64,000 nt of DNA from Devosia sp. GTDB lineage: Bacteria; Pseudomonadota; Alphaproteobacteria; Rhizobiales; Devosiaceae. Positions within the stretch are counted from its first letter, which is position 1; each line of letters opens with the position of its first letter. The stretch covers positions 62,001-126,000 of the forward strand of contig NZ_JAFKHE010000018.1 of NCBI RefSeq assembly GCF_017307495.1, in the 5' to 3' direction. Below the pieces are notes generated by a model, which was not told the origin of the DNA, ran no database searches, and was given only the letters and a program-made list of their open reading frames with translations. Shown piece after piece: positions 8,563 to 18,359 of this stretch. The translations under genes were made by a program, and so were the position numbers.

Positions 8563-9456
8563 TTACTCGATATTCTGAACCTGCTCGCGGAGCTGATCGA
8601 TCACGGCCTTGAGGTCGAGGCCGATGGCGGTGAGCGCCACGTCGTTGGACTTGGAGCAAAGCGTATTCGCTTCGCGGTTAAATTCCTGTGACAGGAAATC
8701 GAGCTTCCGGCCCACCGGCCCGCCGCCGGCAACCAGGTGGCGCGCCGCGGCGATGTGGGCGACGAGGCGGTCGAGCTCCTCGCGGATGTCGGCCTTGGTG
8801 GCGAGCAGCATCGCCTCCTGCGCCAGCCGCTCCTCGGAGAGTGCCGGCGTGGTCTCGCTGAGCTCGGCGATCTGCTGGCGCAGACGCGCCAGGATAGCTT
8901 CGCGGCTGCGGCCGGGATGGAGCTCGGCGGCCTTGGTCAGGGCGGCGATCTCGTCGATGCGTTCGTTGAGGATTGCCGCGATGCGGGCGCCCTCCTCCTT
9001 GCGTGCGGCGACGAGCCCGGCGACGGCCTTTTCGACGGCAGCGAGGATGGCCGCATTGAGCGCCTCTTCCTCGTCGGCCGGCAACGGGCTTTCGTGCTGC
9101 TCGAGCACGCCGCGCAGGGCGAGAATGCCGTCAAGGCGCGGCCTCTCGGCGTCGACGCGGGTCTCGAGCCACTTGAAGCCATCGAGCACCGCCTCGAGCG
9201 CCTGATGGTTGACGACGACGCGCCCGCCCTCGCCCTCACGGTCGACGCTGAGGGAGACGGTCAGCGACCCACGCGTGATCGACTTGCCGATGAGCCGGCG
9301 GATTTCGCCTTCCAGCGCATCGAAACCCGGCGCGAGGCGCATGCGCAGGTCGAGGCCGCGGCCGTTCACCGATTTCAGCTCGATGGCGAAGCTGACGCCG
9401 GGTACGGCGCCCGCGGCGCGGGCATAGCCGGTCATGCTCTGCAGCGTGGCGGCCAT
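8563..9456 (-). CDS. YicC/YloC-family endoribonuclease
   Basis: Member of the YicC/YloC family (YicC-like N-terminal plus DUF1732 C-terminal domains), reported as endoribonucleases. The 297-residue protein opens with the signature MTGYARAAG and the SVNGRGLDLRMRLAPG block (residues about 28-45), and ends with the DUF1732 signature GRKLDFLSQEFNREANTLCSKS. The central coiled region is rich in Glu/Arg. The start overlaps the mltG stop (TAATG), and gmk follows 3 bases downstream. Family identity is certain; the physiological substrate is not known from sequence. Confidence 0.9.
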   Translation of the reverse strand: MAATLQSMTGYARAAGAVPGVSFAIELKSVNGRGLDLRMRLAPGFDALEGEIRRLIGKSITRGSLTVSLSVDREGEGGRVVVNHQALEAVLDGFKWLETRVDAERPRLDGILALRGVLEQHESPLPADEEEALNAAILAAVEKAVAGLVAARKEEGARIAAILNERIDEIAALTKAAELHPGRSREAILARLRQQIAELSETTPALSEERLAQEAMLLATKADIREELDRLVAHIAAARHLVAGGGPVGRKLDFLSQEFNREANTLCSKSNDVALTAIGLDLKAVIDQLREQVQNIE

Positions 9457-10595
9457 TACTGGACCTGCTCGACGGTCTCGCCGGCACCCTTGGCCTGCTC
9501 GGCCTCGAGCGCTTCCTTGGCCGCCTCGGCATCGGCCTCGGCGGCCGCCTTACGGTAGAGTGCAACGTTCTTGCGATGCTGCGCATAGGTCGCGGCGAAC
9601 AGGTGGCCGTCGGCCGGGTCGGCGCTCTTGGCCACGAAGTAGAGGTCGTTGGTGGCGGCCGGATGGGCGACAGCGGCCAGCGACTTCTCCCCCGGGTTGG
9701 CGATCGGGCCGGGCGGCAGCCCGTCGACCTGGTAGGTGTTGTAGGGCGTCTTCTGCTTGAGCTCGGACGAGGTCGGCCCCCGGTTGAGGATGGCCTTGCC
9801 CTGGGTGACGCCGTAGAGCACCGTGGGGTCGGTCTGTAGCCGCATGCCCTTCTTCAGCCGGTTGATGAACACGGCGGCGACCTGCGGGCGCTCGGTCTCG
9901 AGCCCGGTCTCCTTCTCGACGATCGAGGCCAGGGTCAGCAGGTCCTCGGGCGACTTGATGACGCTGTCGATGGCGCGATCGCGCCCCTCCCAGATCTCGG
10001 CAAGCCGGGCCTTCATCTGGGCCTGCATCTTGTCGAGCACCGACTGGCGGGTATCGCCCGGAAAGAAGTCGTAGCGCACGGCGAGGAGCGAGCCCTCGGC
10101 CGGTACGGTGACGGGCTCGCCCGTCAGGTTCGGGTTATCGGCGTTCAACCGCTCGGCGACGAGGAACGAGGTGTCGCCGGGGATGACGTTGACGAAGAAG
10201 TCGAGCGACTTGCCCTCGGTCAGCTCCCTGAGCACGTCGGCCATCGAGGAATTGGCCTTCAGCAGGTACACGCCCTGCTTGAGGTCCTTTTCCTTCTTCA
10301 GGCCGTAGGCCCCGACGCGGAAGATCAGCTGGCTGGGGATGACCTGGCCGGGCGGGATGAGCCCCTGCTCCTCCAGCCGCTGCGCGGTCGTCCCCATCGA
10401 GGCGCCCTTGTCGACGGTGAAGTTGGTGTCGGCCTTGACCGCGCCAGGCGTGTAGAAGGCGTTGGCGCCGTAAAGGAAGATGCCGACGCCGACCAGGATG
10501 CCGAGCACAAGCAGCGTCAGCAGCGCATTGATGACGTCGACGAAGCCCCCACGGCGGCGTTTCCTCGCCCGCTTGTCGCTGCGCTCGTTGGCCAT
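9456..10595 (-). CDS. mltG: MltG, endolytic murein transglycosylase
   Basis: Membrane-anchored lytic transglycosylase of the YceG family that cleaves nascent glycan strands and is thought to set their length. Of 379 residues, the N-terminus is basic and cytoplasmic (RARKRRRGG), followed by one membrane helix (about 21-45), a LysM-like periplasmic subdomain and the catalytic domain. The catalytic glutamate lies in ASIVEKETG (about residue 233) and the family stretch INRLKKGMRLQTDPTVLYG follows. The C-terminal tail is rich in Ala/Glu. It sits between fabF and yicC on the minus strand, 75 bases after fabF. Confidence 0.94.
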   Translation of the reverse strand: MANERSDKRARKRRRGGFVDVINALLTLLVLGILVGVGIFLYGANAFYTPGAVKADTNFTVDKGASMGTTAQRLEEQGLIPPGQVIPSQLIFRVGAYGLKKEKDLKQGVYLLKANSSMADVLRELTEGKSLDFFVNVIPGDTSFLVAERLNADNPNLTGEPVTVPAEGSLLAVRYDFFPGDTRQSVLDKMQAQMKARLAEIWEGRDRAIDSVIKSPEDLLTLASIVEKETGLETERPQVAAVFINRLKKGMRLQTDPTVLYGVTQGKAILNRGPTSSELKQKTPYNTYQVDGLPPGPIANPGEKSLAAVAHPAATNDLYFVAKSADPADGHLFAATYAQHRKNVALYRKAAAEADAEAAKEALEAEQAKGAGETVEQVQ

Positions 10596-10670
10596 TGGAC
10601 GAACCCTCCCAGGGCGGCGGCACTAGTACCAGAAGACGACAGAAGTACGAACCCGCTGGGGCCCGGGAGT

Positions 10671-11939
<1,269 letters not shown>

Positions 11940-11965
11940 CGAAGAAGCCGTTCAGCGGTCGGCGC

Positions 11966-12202
11966 TTAGCCGACGGCCTTGGTCAGGTAGGCGACGGCGT
12001 CGCCGAAGGTCTGGATCGATTCCGCGGCGTCATCCGGGATCTCGACGTTGAACTCTTCCTCGAAAGCCATGACCAGCTCGACCTGATCGAGCGAGTCGGC
12101 GCCCAGATCGTCGATGAAGCTGGCCTTATCGACGACCTTCTCCGCATCCACGTTGAGGTGTTCGACAACGATCTTGCGGACGCGATCAGCGATATCGCTC
12201 AT
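11966..12202 (-). CDS. acpP: Acyl carrier protein
   Basis: A 78-residue acidic four-helix carrier of fatty acyl chains. The phosphopantetheine attachment serine lies in the canonical [18 protein letters not shown] (Ser at about residue 37). The ribosome-binding site is AAGGGAAG. It is separated from fabG by a repeat and from fabF by 26 bases, and has its own promoter candidate about 100 bases upstream, consistent with the high expression ACP needs. Confidence 0.97.
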   Translation of the reverse strand: MSDIADRVRKIVVEHLNVDAEKVVDKASFIDDLGADSLDQVELVMAFEEEFNVEIPDDAAESIQTFGDAVAYLTKAVG

Positions 12203-12300
12203 ATTTGACTTCCCTTGTTACCAGACTGGTTGTTCGTTCTCATTCGGCCGGGAGGTGCTGGATTAGAGCTTTCCCTCGGACCCGCCGCCATTCGCGGCCG

Positions 12301-12329
12301 ACTGTAGGCATTGAACTCACCCCTCGCAA
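12301..12329 (-). promoter_or_regulatory. Candidate acpP promoter
   Basis: On the minus strand TTGCGA and TACAGT are spaced by 17 bases, about 100 bases before the acpP start. The gap 12203-12557 holds this candidate and, nearer fabG, a palindromic repeat. No gene is seen in it. Confidence 0.4.
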
Positions 12330-12453
12330 GGGTGGCCCAAGCCCGAAATCAGCGGCGGACGTAACACACTTCCCAGGCCATTGCCATATTGCGCGAACGC
12401 CGCTTTCCCCAGCCTTCGTGCTTGCATTGCACTTGCGGACACCTGCCGGAGGC

Positions 12454-12553
12454 TGCCCTCCCCCTTGCGGGGAGGGCCTGGGAGTGGGGGTCCATCGGGG
12501 AGCGCCGGACCATCCCTCCCTCTTTCCCTCCCCCTCAGAGGGGGAGGGAGGCA
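12454..12553. repeat. Palindromic repeat, family 2
   Basis: CCCTCCCCCTTGCGGGGAGG followed about 40 bases later by a second stem (CCCTCCCCCTCAGAGGGGGA), with the shared linker GGGGTCCATCGGGGAGCGCC. It stands directly after the fabG stop. Related copies are at 28621, 30148 and 45115. Confidence 0.8.
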
Positions 12554-12557
12554 GTCC

Positions 12558-13298
12558 TCAGAGCATCACCATGCCGCCATTGACGTTGAGCGTGTGGCCC
12601 GTGATGTAGCCGGCCTCGTTGGAGGCCAGGAACACCACCGCCGCCGCCACTTCCTCGGCATGGCCCAGGCGGCCGGCCGGGACCTTGGCGAGAATGCTCT
12701 CACGCTGCTTGTCGTTCAGTTCGTCGGTCATGGCCGAGCCGATGAAGCCCGGCGCCACGGTGTTGACCGTGATGTTGCGCGAAGCGACTTCGTAGGCCAG
12801 CGCCTTGCCCATGCCGATCAGGCCGGCCTTGGACGCGGCATAGTTGCCCTGGCCCGGATTGCCGACCACGCCGACCACCGAAGTGATGCCGACGATGCGG
12901 CCGAAGCGCTGCTTCATCATGCCCTTGAGCACGGCGCGCGTCAGGTGGAAGGCGGACGTGAGGTTCACGGCCAGCACCTCGTCCCACTCCTCGTCCTTCA
13001 TGCGCATGAACAGGTTGTCGCGGGTGACGCCGGCATTGTTGACGAGGATGTCGATGCCGCCGAGAGCCGCCTCGGCAGACGGGACAAGCTTGTCGACCGC
13101 ATCGAGGTCTGACAGGTTGGTGGGGATGATCGGATGATCGCCGCCGCCGAGCGCGGCCCTGGTCTCTTCCAGTGCACCGACGCGGGTGCCGCTGAGGGCT
13201 ACGCGAGCGCCGGCGCCGGCCAGCGCCTTGGCGATCTCGCGCCCGATGCCGCCGGAGGCACCGGTGACGAGGGCGCGTTTGCCAGTCAGATCAAACAT
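12558..13298 (-). CDS. fabG: FabG, 3-oxoacyl-ACP reductase
   Basis: NADPH-dependent short-chain dehydrogenase that reduces 3-oxoacyl-ACP in the fatty acid cycle. It has 246 residues. The cofactor motif is TGASGGIGREIA, followed by NNAG, the catalytic Ser in GITSVVG, and the Tyr-x3-Lys pair in NYAASKAGLIG. The C-terminal GYITGHTLNVNGGMVML is typical of FabG. It sits between fabD and acpP in the conserved fab block, flanked on both sides by intergenic palindromes. Confidence 0.95.
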   Translation of the reverse strand: MFDLTGKRALVTGASGGIGREIAKALAGAGARVALSGTRVGALEETRAALGGGDHPIIPTNLSDLDAVDKLVPSAEAALGGIDILVNNAGVTRDNLFMRMKDEEWDEVLAVNLTSAFHLTRAVLKGMMKQRFGRIVGITSVVGVVGNPGQGNYAASKAGLIGMGKALAYEVASRNITVNTVAPGFIGSAMTDELNDKQRESILAKVPAGRLGHAEEVAAAVVFLASNEAGYITGHTLNVNGGMVML

Positions 13299-13344
13299 TT
13301 ATCGGCTCCCTTGGAGAGTCTGATTCATCGTTCTATTGGGGCTC

Positions 13345-13478
13345 ATCCCCTCACCCGTCTCGGCCTCCGGCCGATCCACCCTCTCCCCGACGGGGAGAGG
13401 AACAAGTGGTGATCCCCGATGCCTCGGTCTTCTTCTCCCCGTCGGGGAGAAGGTGGCGCGTAGCGCCGGATGAGGGGG
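13345..13478. repeat. Nested palindromic repeat between fabD and fabG
   Basis: Two stems, CTCTCCCCGACGGGGAGAG and TTCTCCCCGTCGGGGAGAA, lie inside an outer inverted pair (CCCCTCACCCG near 13348 and CGGATGAGGGGG near 13466). The design is like the other family 2 elements but with a different sequence. It fills most of the 181-base gap. Transcripts from fabD into fabG would carry a long hairpin here. Confidence 0.75.
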
Positions 13479-13479
13479 T

Positions 13480-14442
13480 TCAGGCGCTCATCTCGGCGAC
13501 GAACGCATCCACATCCGCCGGCGTGCCGATCGATACCGCCGCCGTTTCCGGCGCGATGCGCTTGGCGAGGCCCGACAGCACCTTGCCCGAGCCCAGTTCG
13601 ACGAGTTGGGTCACGCCGCCGTCCTTGACCAGCCAGTTCACGCATTCGGTCCAGCGGACCATGCCGGTGACCTGCTCGACGAGGCGCTTCTTGATTTCCT
13701 CGGGGTCGGTGATGGGCTTGGCCAGCACGTTCGCCACCACCGGCACCACCGGCGCCTTCACCGTCACCTGGTTCAGCGCATGCTCCATGGCGTCGGCAGC
13801 CGGGCGCATCAGGGCGCAGTGGAACGGGGCGCTGACCGGCAGCGGCAAGGCGCGCTTGGCGCCCGCGGCCTTCAGGAGCTCGATGGCGCGGTTCACCGCG
13901 CCGACATGGCCGGAAATCACCACCTGGCCGGGCGCATTGTCGTTGGCGACGCCGCAGACTTCGCCGTCCTGCGCATCGTTGGCGGCGCGCAGCACGGTCT
14001 CGAGGTCGAGCCCGAGGATCGCCGCCATGGCGCCCTGCCCGACCGGCACGGCCTGCTGCATGGCCTGGCCGCGGATCTTCAGCAGCCGCGCCGCGTCGGC
14101 GAGGCTGAAGGCACCGGCGGCGGCGAGGGCGGAGTATTCGCCCAGCGAGTGGCCGGCGACGTAGGCGGCGTGATCCTTCAGCGCTACGCCGCGCGCCTCG
14201 AGGACGCGCGTCACCGCCACGGAGACGGCCATCAGCGCCGGCTGGGCGTTCTCGGTGAGGCGGAGGGCCTCGTCGGGCCCCTCGAACATGATGGTCGAGA
14301 GCTTCTGGCCGAGCGCGTCATCGACTTCGGCGAAGACATTGCGCGCCTCCTGGTAGGCGTCGGCAAGGTCCTTGCCCATGCCCACAGCCTGGCTGCCCTG
14401 GCCGGGGAAAGTGAATGCGCGCCTGGTCACGTTGTCCGCCAT
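13480..14442 (-). CDS. fabD: FabD, malonyl-CoA:ACP transacylase
   Basis: Transfers the malonyl group from CoA to ACP to supply the elongation cycle. It has 320 residues. The opening is FTFPGQGSQAVGMGKDL. The nucleophilic serine lies in VAGHSLGEYSALAAAGAF, the catalytic His in SAPFHCALM and the oxyanion Gln in PGQGSQ. It is the first gene of the fabD-fabG-acpP-fabF series on the minus strand. Upstream, a weak TTGACT element (near 14546) could be part of its promoter but no good -10 follows. Confidence 0.96.
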   Translation of the reverse strand: MADNVTRRAFTFPGQGSQAVGMGKDLADAYQEARNVFAEVDDALGQKLSTIMFEGPDEALRLTENAQPALMAVSVAVTRVLEARGVALKDHAAYVAGHSLGEYSALAAAGAFSLADAARLLKIRGQAMQQAVPVGQGAMAAILGLDLETVLRAANDAQDGEVCGVANDNAPGQVVISGHVGAVNRAIELLKAAGAKRALPLPVSAPFHCALMRPAADAMEHALNQVTVKAPVVPVVANVLAKPITDPEEIKKRLVEQVTGMVRWTECVNWLVKDGGVTQLVELGSGKVLSGLAKRIAPETAAVSIGTPADVDAFVAEMSA

Positions 14443-14566
14443 AGCCTGGAACCTCCGCCGTTTGTTCTTGCTGTTTGGGACAAGCCTAAGCCCCGCCCGG
14501 ACAGGCGTCCAGTTGGCGGCGGCGTTTGCCGGAGGGGGATGGCAAAGTCAAGGCGTGGCCCCTCGC

Positions 14567-15517
14567 CTATTCGAACTTCACCGCCGTCGTGTTGGCGCCG
14601 CACAGCAGCACGCCGACCCTCTCATCCGGCGCCGGGACGTAGCGGCCGGAGAGCAGAGCCGCCATGGCCGCCGCCCCACCCGGCTCGACGACGAGGCGCA
14701 ACACGTCCCAGACCGTCTTCTGGGCCGCGACGATCGCCTCGTCGGTAACGAGCACGGTGCGGTCGATGTGGCCCGACAGCGCGAAGCAGAGCTGCCCGAT
14801 GCGGCGGGCGCCGAGGCTGTCGGCGGCGACGCCGCTCACCGGCACGTCGACGGGGCGCCCGGCCTTCGTCGCCTCGAACAGGGTCGGAGCGTTCTCCGGC
14901 TCGACGCCGACGATGCGGACCCGGCCACCTACCGCCGCGGCGATGCCGCCGATCAGGCCGCCGCCGCCAACCGCGACCAGCAGGGTATCGACCTCGGGCG
15001 CCTGCTCCAGCCATTCGAGCCCGACCATGCCCTGCCCGCACAGGGTCTCGTAGCCGTCGTAGGCGTGCACCTCGATCAGCCCGTGCTCCCGGGCGAACGC
15101 CTGGCTCGCCGCATAGGCATCGGCATAGGCTTCGCCGCCGACGGTGATCTCGGCGCCGTACTGCTTGATGCGCTCGATCTTGGCCGGGGAGGAGATGCGC
15201 GGCACATAGATATGCGCCCGGATGCCGAGCTTCATCGCCGCATAGGCGACGGCGGCGCCATGGTTGCCGCCCGAGGCCGCGACGACGCCGCGCTCGGCGC
15301 CCTTGCGCATCAGCAGGTTGGCGAAGGCGCCGCGGGCCTTGAAGGTGCCCGAGTGCTGCATGAACTCGAGCTTGAAGTTGAGCGGCGCGCCGGAGAGACC
15401 GAAATCGGCCGCCGGGGTGTCGAGCACCGGGGTGCGCCGGATATGGGGACGGATCACCGCTTCGGCAGCCAGGATGGCATTGCGGTCGGGTACGGCGATC
15501 TCGGTGGCATTGGTCAT
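14567..15517 (-). CDS. PLP-dependent threonine/serine dehydratase-like enzyme
   Basis: Fold-type II PLP enzyme of the threonine dehydratase/serine racemase family, lacking an ACT regulatory domain. The start is ATG 15517 (MTNATEIAVPDRN...), giving 316 residues. The frame is open for 200 more codons upstream, but that part overlaps the divergent small gene and shows no family signature. Motifs are the Schiff-base lysine in SGTFKARGAFAN, ASGGNHGAAVAYAA, and the phosphate-binding loop VAVGGGGLIGGIAAAV. A serine near the C-terminus is replaced by Cys-Gly (VLLCGANT), as in many dehydratases. Substrate could be threonine, serine, hydroxyaspartate or a related amino acid. It is monocistronic. Confidence 0.85.
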   Translation of the reverse strand: MTNATEIAVPDRNAILAAEAVIRPHIRRTPVLDTPAADFGLSGAPLNFKLEFMQHSGTFKARGAFANLLMRKGAERGVVAASGGNHGAAVAYAAMKLGIRAHIYVPRISSPAKIERIKQYGAEITVGGEAYADAYAASQAFAREHGLIEVHAYDGYETLCGQGMVGLEWLEQAPEVDTLLVAVGGGGLIGGIAAAVGGRVRIVGVEPENAPTLFEATKAGRPVDVPVSGVAADSLGARRIGQLCFALSGHIDRTVLVTDEAIVAAQKTVWDVLRLVVEPGGAAAMAALLSGRYVPAPDERVGVLLCGANTTAVKFE

Positions 15518-15613
15518 GGTACTGCTTCCTGTCCGGCGGGCGTGATGTTGAGCCTCATGCGGCGCGCGGCACAATAGGGTACACTCGGATCCGGCAGAAT
15601 GGTGGAGGCGGAG

Positions 15614-15799
15614 ATGGGCACGATCAACGCCGAATGGCACAAGGCGAACCGGATGCCGGCGAACCCGACCAGGAGGCAGCGGGCCGAGTGGCATTTCGAA
15701 CACGCAAAGCATTGCGGCTGTCGCGCGCTGACCCCCTCGATCGTGTCGCTGCTGGTGTCGCAGGGTTTTGAAGTGCCCAAGGAAGCGCGGCTGGCCTAG
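15614..15799 (+). CDS. Small conserved His/Cys-containing protein
   Basis: A 61-residue protein starting at ATG 15614, with GGAGGCGGAG upstream. The sequence MGTINAEWHKANRMPANPTR and the later EWHFEHAKHCGCR, with a Trp-His, His-x2-His and Cys-x-Cys layout, match a small family seen in many bacteria whose function is unknown. The clustered His and Cys residues suggest metal binding; this is inference. It is divergent from the dehydratase and just upstream of the toxin-antitoxin pair. Confidence 0.75.
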   Translation: MGTINAEWHKANRMPANPTRRQRAEWHFEHAKHCGCRALTPSIVSLLVSQGFEVPKEARLA

Positions 15800-15831
15800 C
15801 CACGCTTGCTTTTCTGCGTGGGCCTGCGATT

Positions 15832-15848
15832 GTTCCCGTGATGGGAAC
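15832..15848 (+). promoter_or_regulatory. Probable HigA operator
   Basis: Perfect inverted repeat GTTCCC-GTGAT-GGGAAC ending 8 bases before the GTG start of higB. Its position fits autorepression by the XRE antitoxin, as known for HigBA systems. Confidence 0.65.
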
Positions 15849-15856
15849 TTACAGTT

Positions 15857-16153
15857 GTGCGCATCATTGCCAAAGCGACATTGAGGGCGTTTTGGGAGCG
15901 CCATCCGCCGGCTGCTGGCCCGTTGCAGGCATGGTTTGCCCTTGTGAGCGCCGCCAGGTGGCGTTCCCCAGCGGACATAAAGGCCATGTTCGGGGCAACC
16001 GTCGACTTCGTGGCCGACAGCCGCGTGATCTTCGATATAGGCGGCAACAAGTATCGCCTGATCGTGGGCGTTTCGTACGAGTATGGTCAGGTGTTGATCA
16101 AGTTCATTGGCACTCACGCCGAGTATGACAGGATCGATGCACGGAGCGTATGA
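15857..16153 (+). CDS. higB: HigB-type toxin (type II TA, mRNA interferase)
   Basis: A 98-residue toxin of the HigB family in the RelE superfamily, which cleaves mRNA on the ribosome. The start is GTG 15857 directly after the palindromic operator. Characteristic features are the N-terminal MRIIAKATLRAFWERHP, the mid-region SPADIKAMFGATVDFVADSR, and the C-terminal core NKYRLIVGVSYEYGQVLIKFIGTHAEYDRID, which includes the conserved HxxYD. Its stop overlaps the antitoxin start (ATGA), with toxin first, the order typical of HigBA. Confidence 0.9.
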   Translation: MRIIAKATLRAFWERHPPAAGPLQAWFALVSAARWRSPADIKAMFGATVDFVADSRVIFDIGGNKYRLIVGVSYEYGQVLIKFIGTHAEYDRIDARSV

Positions 16154-16530
16154 TGGATGTCAGGCCAATCCGCAACGACGATGACTATCGCTGGGCGCTA
16201 GCCGAGATCGAGCAGTATTTCGACGTCGAGCCGACAAGCGGGACGCCCGAAGCAGACCGCTTCGAGGTGCTCGCCGACCTCATCGAGGCATACGAGGCGC
16301 GCCAGTGGCCGATCGATGCACCCGATCCGGTAGACGCGATCCTGTACAGGATGGAAATCGGCGGGCTACAGGCTAAGGATCTCGCGGAAGTCCTCGGCTC
16401 GAAGTCGCGCGCTTCCGAGATTCTGCATCGCAAGCGTACGCTTACGCTGGAGATGGCCCGCAAGCTGCACGATGCATGGGATATTCCGGCGGAGATACTC
16501 ATCCGCCCCTATAGGCTCGACGCAGCCTGA
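16150..16530 (+). CDS. higA: HigA-type antitoxin, XRE family
   Basis: A 126-residue antitoxin that binds HigB and represses the operon. The N-terminal half (DVRPIRNDDDYRWALAEIEQ, LADLIEAYEARQWPIDAPDP) is the HigA dimer/toxin-binding region. The C-terminal half is a Cro/C1-type helix-turn-helix (MEIGGLQAKDLAEVLGSKSR, then SEILHRKRTLTLEMARKLH). It overlaps higB by 4 bases. No mobile-element genes flank the pair. Confidence 0.9.
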   Translation: MMDVRPIRNDDDYRWALAEIEQYFDVEPTSGTPEADRFEVLADLIEAYEARQWPIDAPDPVDAILYRMEIGGLQAKDLAEVLGSKSRASEILHRKRTLTLEMARKLHDAWDIPAEILIRPYRLDAA

Positions 16531-16534
16531 ACGC

Positions 16535-16563
16535 TTGCCATTCCCACCCTTTTGCCCTATAGC
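16535..16563 (+). promoter_or_regulatory. Candidate rpsF operon promoter
   Basis: TTGCCA and TATAGC spaced by 17 bases, 5 bases after higA. The remaining leader (16564-16739) is about 175 bases, unusually long, and may carry an S6:S18-binding regulatory structure, which I cannot confirm by eye. Confidence 0.5.
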
Positions 16564-16739
16564 CCGCCTCGCATTCGTTCGGCCGGGGGCTGAACGGAGG
16601 GCTTTGCCATCGGCGAAGTAGGGAAGTTCCCGTCCTCCCGTGTTCCCGCTTCTTAGAAGACTGCTTTGACGCCTTTCCGGCTTCAAGGAGGCTCCGCGCC
16701 GAGAGACTGCGTTGTGAACCAACACGAAGGAAGGCGCTC

Positions 16740-17150
16740 ATGGCCCTTTACGAACACATCTTCCTGGCGCGCCAGGACGTGTCCCCGACGCAGGTCGAGG
16801 AACTGACCACCGCGTTTACCGACCTGATCACCCAGGGCGGCGGCAAGGTCACCAAGAACGAGTACTGGGGCCTCAAGTCCCTCTCGTACCGCATCAAGAA
16901 GAACCGCAAGGCGCACTACACGCTGCTCAACATCGACGCGCCGCACGCCGCCGTGGCCGAGATGGAGCGCCAGCAGGGCCTCAGCGAAGACATCCTGCGC
17001 TTCATGACGATCCGCGTCGATGAGCTCGAGGAAGGCCCGTCGGCCATGATGCAGAAGCGCGACCGCGACGACGACCGTGGCGAGCGTGGTGGCCCGCGCG
17101 GCGATCGCGGCGGTTTCGACCGCGGCAGCCGTCCGCCCCGCCGGTTCTAA
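16740..17150 (+). CDS. rpsF: 30S ribosomal protein S6
   Basis: Small-subunit protein that pairs with S18 on the platform. It has 136 residues, with the standard S6 ferredoxin-like core ([20 protein letters not shown], and [21 protein letters not shown]). A C-terminal tail rich in Arg, Gly and Asp ([19 protein letters not shown]) is longer than in E. coli and usual for alphaproteobacteria. The ribosome-binding site is AAGGAAGG. It is first in the rpsF-rpsR-rplI operon. Confidence 0.97.
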   Translation: MALYEHIFLARQDVSPTQVEELTTAFTDLITQGGGKVTKNEYWGLKSLSYRIKKNRKAHYTLLNIDAPHAAVAEMERQQGLSEDILRFMTIRVDELEEGPSAMMQKRDRDDDRGERGGPRGDRGGFDRGSRPPRRF

Positions 17151-17171
17151 GATTTCGGAAGGAAGCCTCAA

Positions 17172-17426
17172 ATGGCCATCAAAGACCTGACCACGACCAC
17201 GGCCCGCCGTCCGTTCCAGCGCCGCCGCAAGACCTGCCCGTTCTCGGGCCCGAACGCGCCCAAGATCGACTACAAGGACGTCCGCCTGCTGCAGCGCTAC
17301 GTTTCCGAGCGCGGCAAGATCGTCCCCTCCCGCATCACTGCGGTTTCGGCCCTGAAGCAGCGCGAACTGGCCCGGGCCATCAAGCGCGCGCGCTTCATCG
17401 GCATCATGCCCTACGCCGTTCAGTAA
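17172..17426 (+). CDS. rpsR: 30S ribosomal protein S18
   Basis: An 84-residue small-subunit protein with the characteristic [20 protein letters not shown] and [19 protein letters not shown]. An N-terminal basic stretch ([15 protein letters not shown]) holds one cysteine. It lies 21 bases after rpsF and 82 bases before rplI. The DUF2232 gene often found between rpsR and rplI in Rhizobiales is absent. Confidence 0.97.
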   Translation: MAIKDLTTTTARRPFQRRRKTCPFSGPNAPKIDYKDVRLLQRYVSERGKIVPSRITAVSALKQRELARAIKRARFIGIMPYAVQ

Positions 17427-17508
17427 GAACGGTTCGGGATTGGTTGGGGTGGCCCGATGATGGGCCGCTCCTAACTGCCTGCATGGCAGGACAGCAAAGG
17501 ACAAAGAC

Positions 17509-18087
17509 ATGAAAGTCATTCTGCTCGAGCGTATCGGCAAGCATGGTCACATCGGCGACGAAGTGAGCGTGAAGGACGGTTTCGCCCGTAACTTCCTCCT
17601 CCCCACCGGCCGGGCGCTGCGCGCCACCGAAGCCAACCGCAAGCGCTTCGAGCGCGATCGCGCCGACATCGAGAAGCGCAACCAGGAGCGCCGCGAGGCC
17701 GCTGCCGGGATCGCCGCGGGCCTCAACGGCAAGTCGGTGATGATCATCCGCCAGGCCGGCGAAACCGGCCAGCTCTATGGCTCGGTCTCCTCGCGCGACG
17801 TCGCCGACGCGCTGATCGCGGACGGCTTCACCGTGTCGCGCTCGCAGATCGACCTCGCCAACCCGATCAAGACGGTCGGCGTCCACACGGTGCCGCTGCA
17901 CCTGCACGCCGAAGTTGCGGTGTCGATCACCGTCAACGTCGCCCGCTCGGAAGACGAGGCCAACCGCCAGGCCGCCGGTGAAGACCTCACCGCGATCAAC
18001 TACGACGACGAGGCAGCCGAACAGTTCGCCGCCGGCCAGGCCGAAGCCGGCTCGGCCGCTGCCGACGCCTTCGGCGACGAAGAGTAA
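17509..18087 (+). CDS. rplI: 50S ribosomal protein L9
   Basis: Large-subunit protein at the base of the L1 stalk. It has 192 residues. The N-terminal domain ([33 protein letters not shown]) is followed by a long helix ([20 protein letters not shown]) and the C-terminal domain ([14 protein letters not shown]). An acidic tail of about 40 residues beyond the E. coli length is typical of alphaproteobacteria. A strong terminator follows. Confidence 0.97.
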   Translation: MKVILLERIGKHGHIGDEVSVKDGFARNFLLPTGRALRATEANRKRFERDRADIEKRNQERREAAAGIAAGLNGKSVMIIRQAGETGQLYGSVSSRDVADALIADGFTVSRSQIDLANPIKTVGVHTVPLHLHAEVAVSITVNVARSEDEANRQAAGEDLTAINYDDEAAEQFAAGQAEAGSAAADAFGDEE

Positions 18088-18112
18088 GAACCCGCTCTAC
18101 CGCAGGGGTTTC

Positions 18113-18145
18113 GAAGGCCGGGAGCGATCCCGGCCTTCATCTTTT
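18113..18145 (+). terminator. Rho-independent terminator after rplI
   Basis: Perfect 11-bp stem GAAGGCCGGGA / TCCCGGCCTTC with a GCGA tetraloop, followed by CATCTTTT. It lies 26 bases after the rplI stop and closes the ribosomal operon. The 18146-18359 gap to dnaB has no gene. Confidence 0.85.
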
Positions 18146-18359
18146 GCGGGCACCCGATCCGATCGCGGCGCGACTCGGCTGCCGCGCGGACGCACGAGTT
18201 GCAACGGGACGCCTTGGTTTCCCCCGCTTTCAACACTACCCACAAGCTGCCGCACGAGAGGCGCGATTCGGTCACGGCTGCGTCACAAATGATGCAGGCC
18301 CGGCATGCCGGCGCTGGTAAAGCACTCGTTAACGCGCGGATAGGAGAATCCGAGTCGCC

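Noticed and set aside
14567..16117. A 516-codon open frame covering the dehydratase and 200 more residues upstream
   Set aside because: The upstream part has no family signature, overlaps the divergent small gene and the HigB region, and reflects a lack of stop codons in GC-rich DNA.
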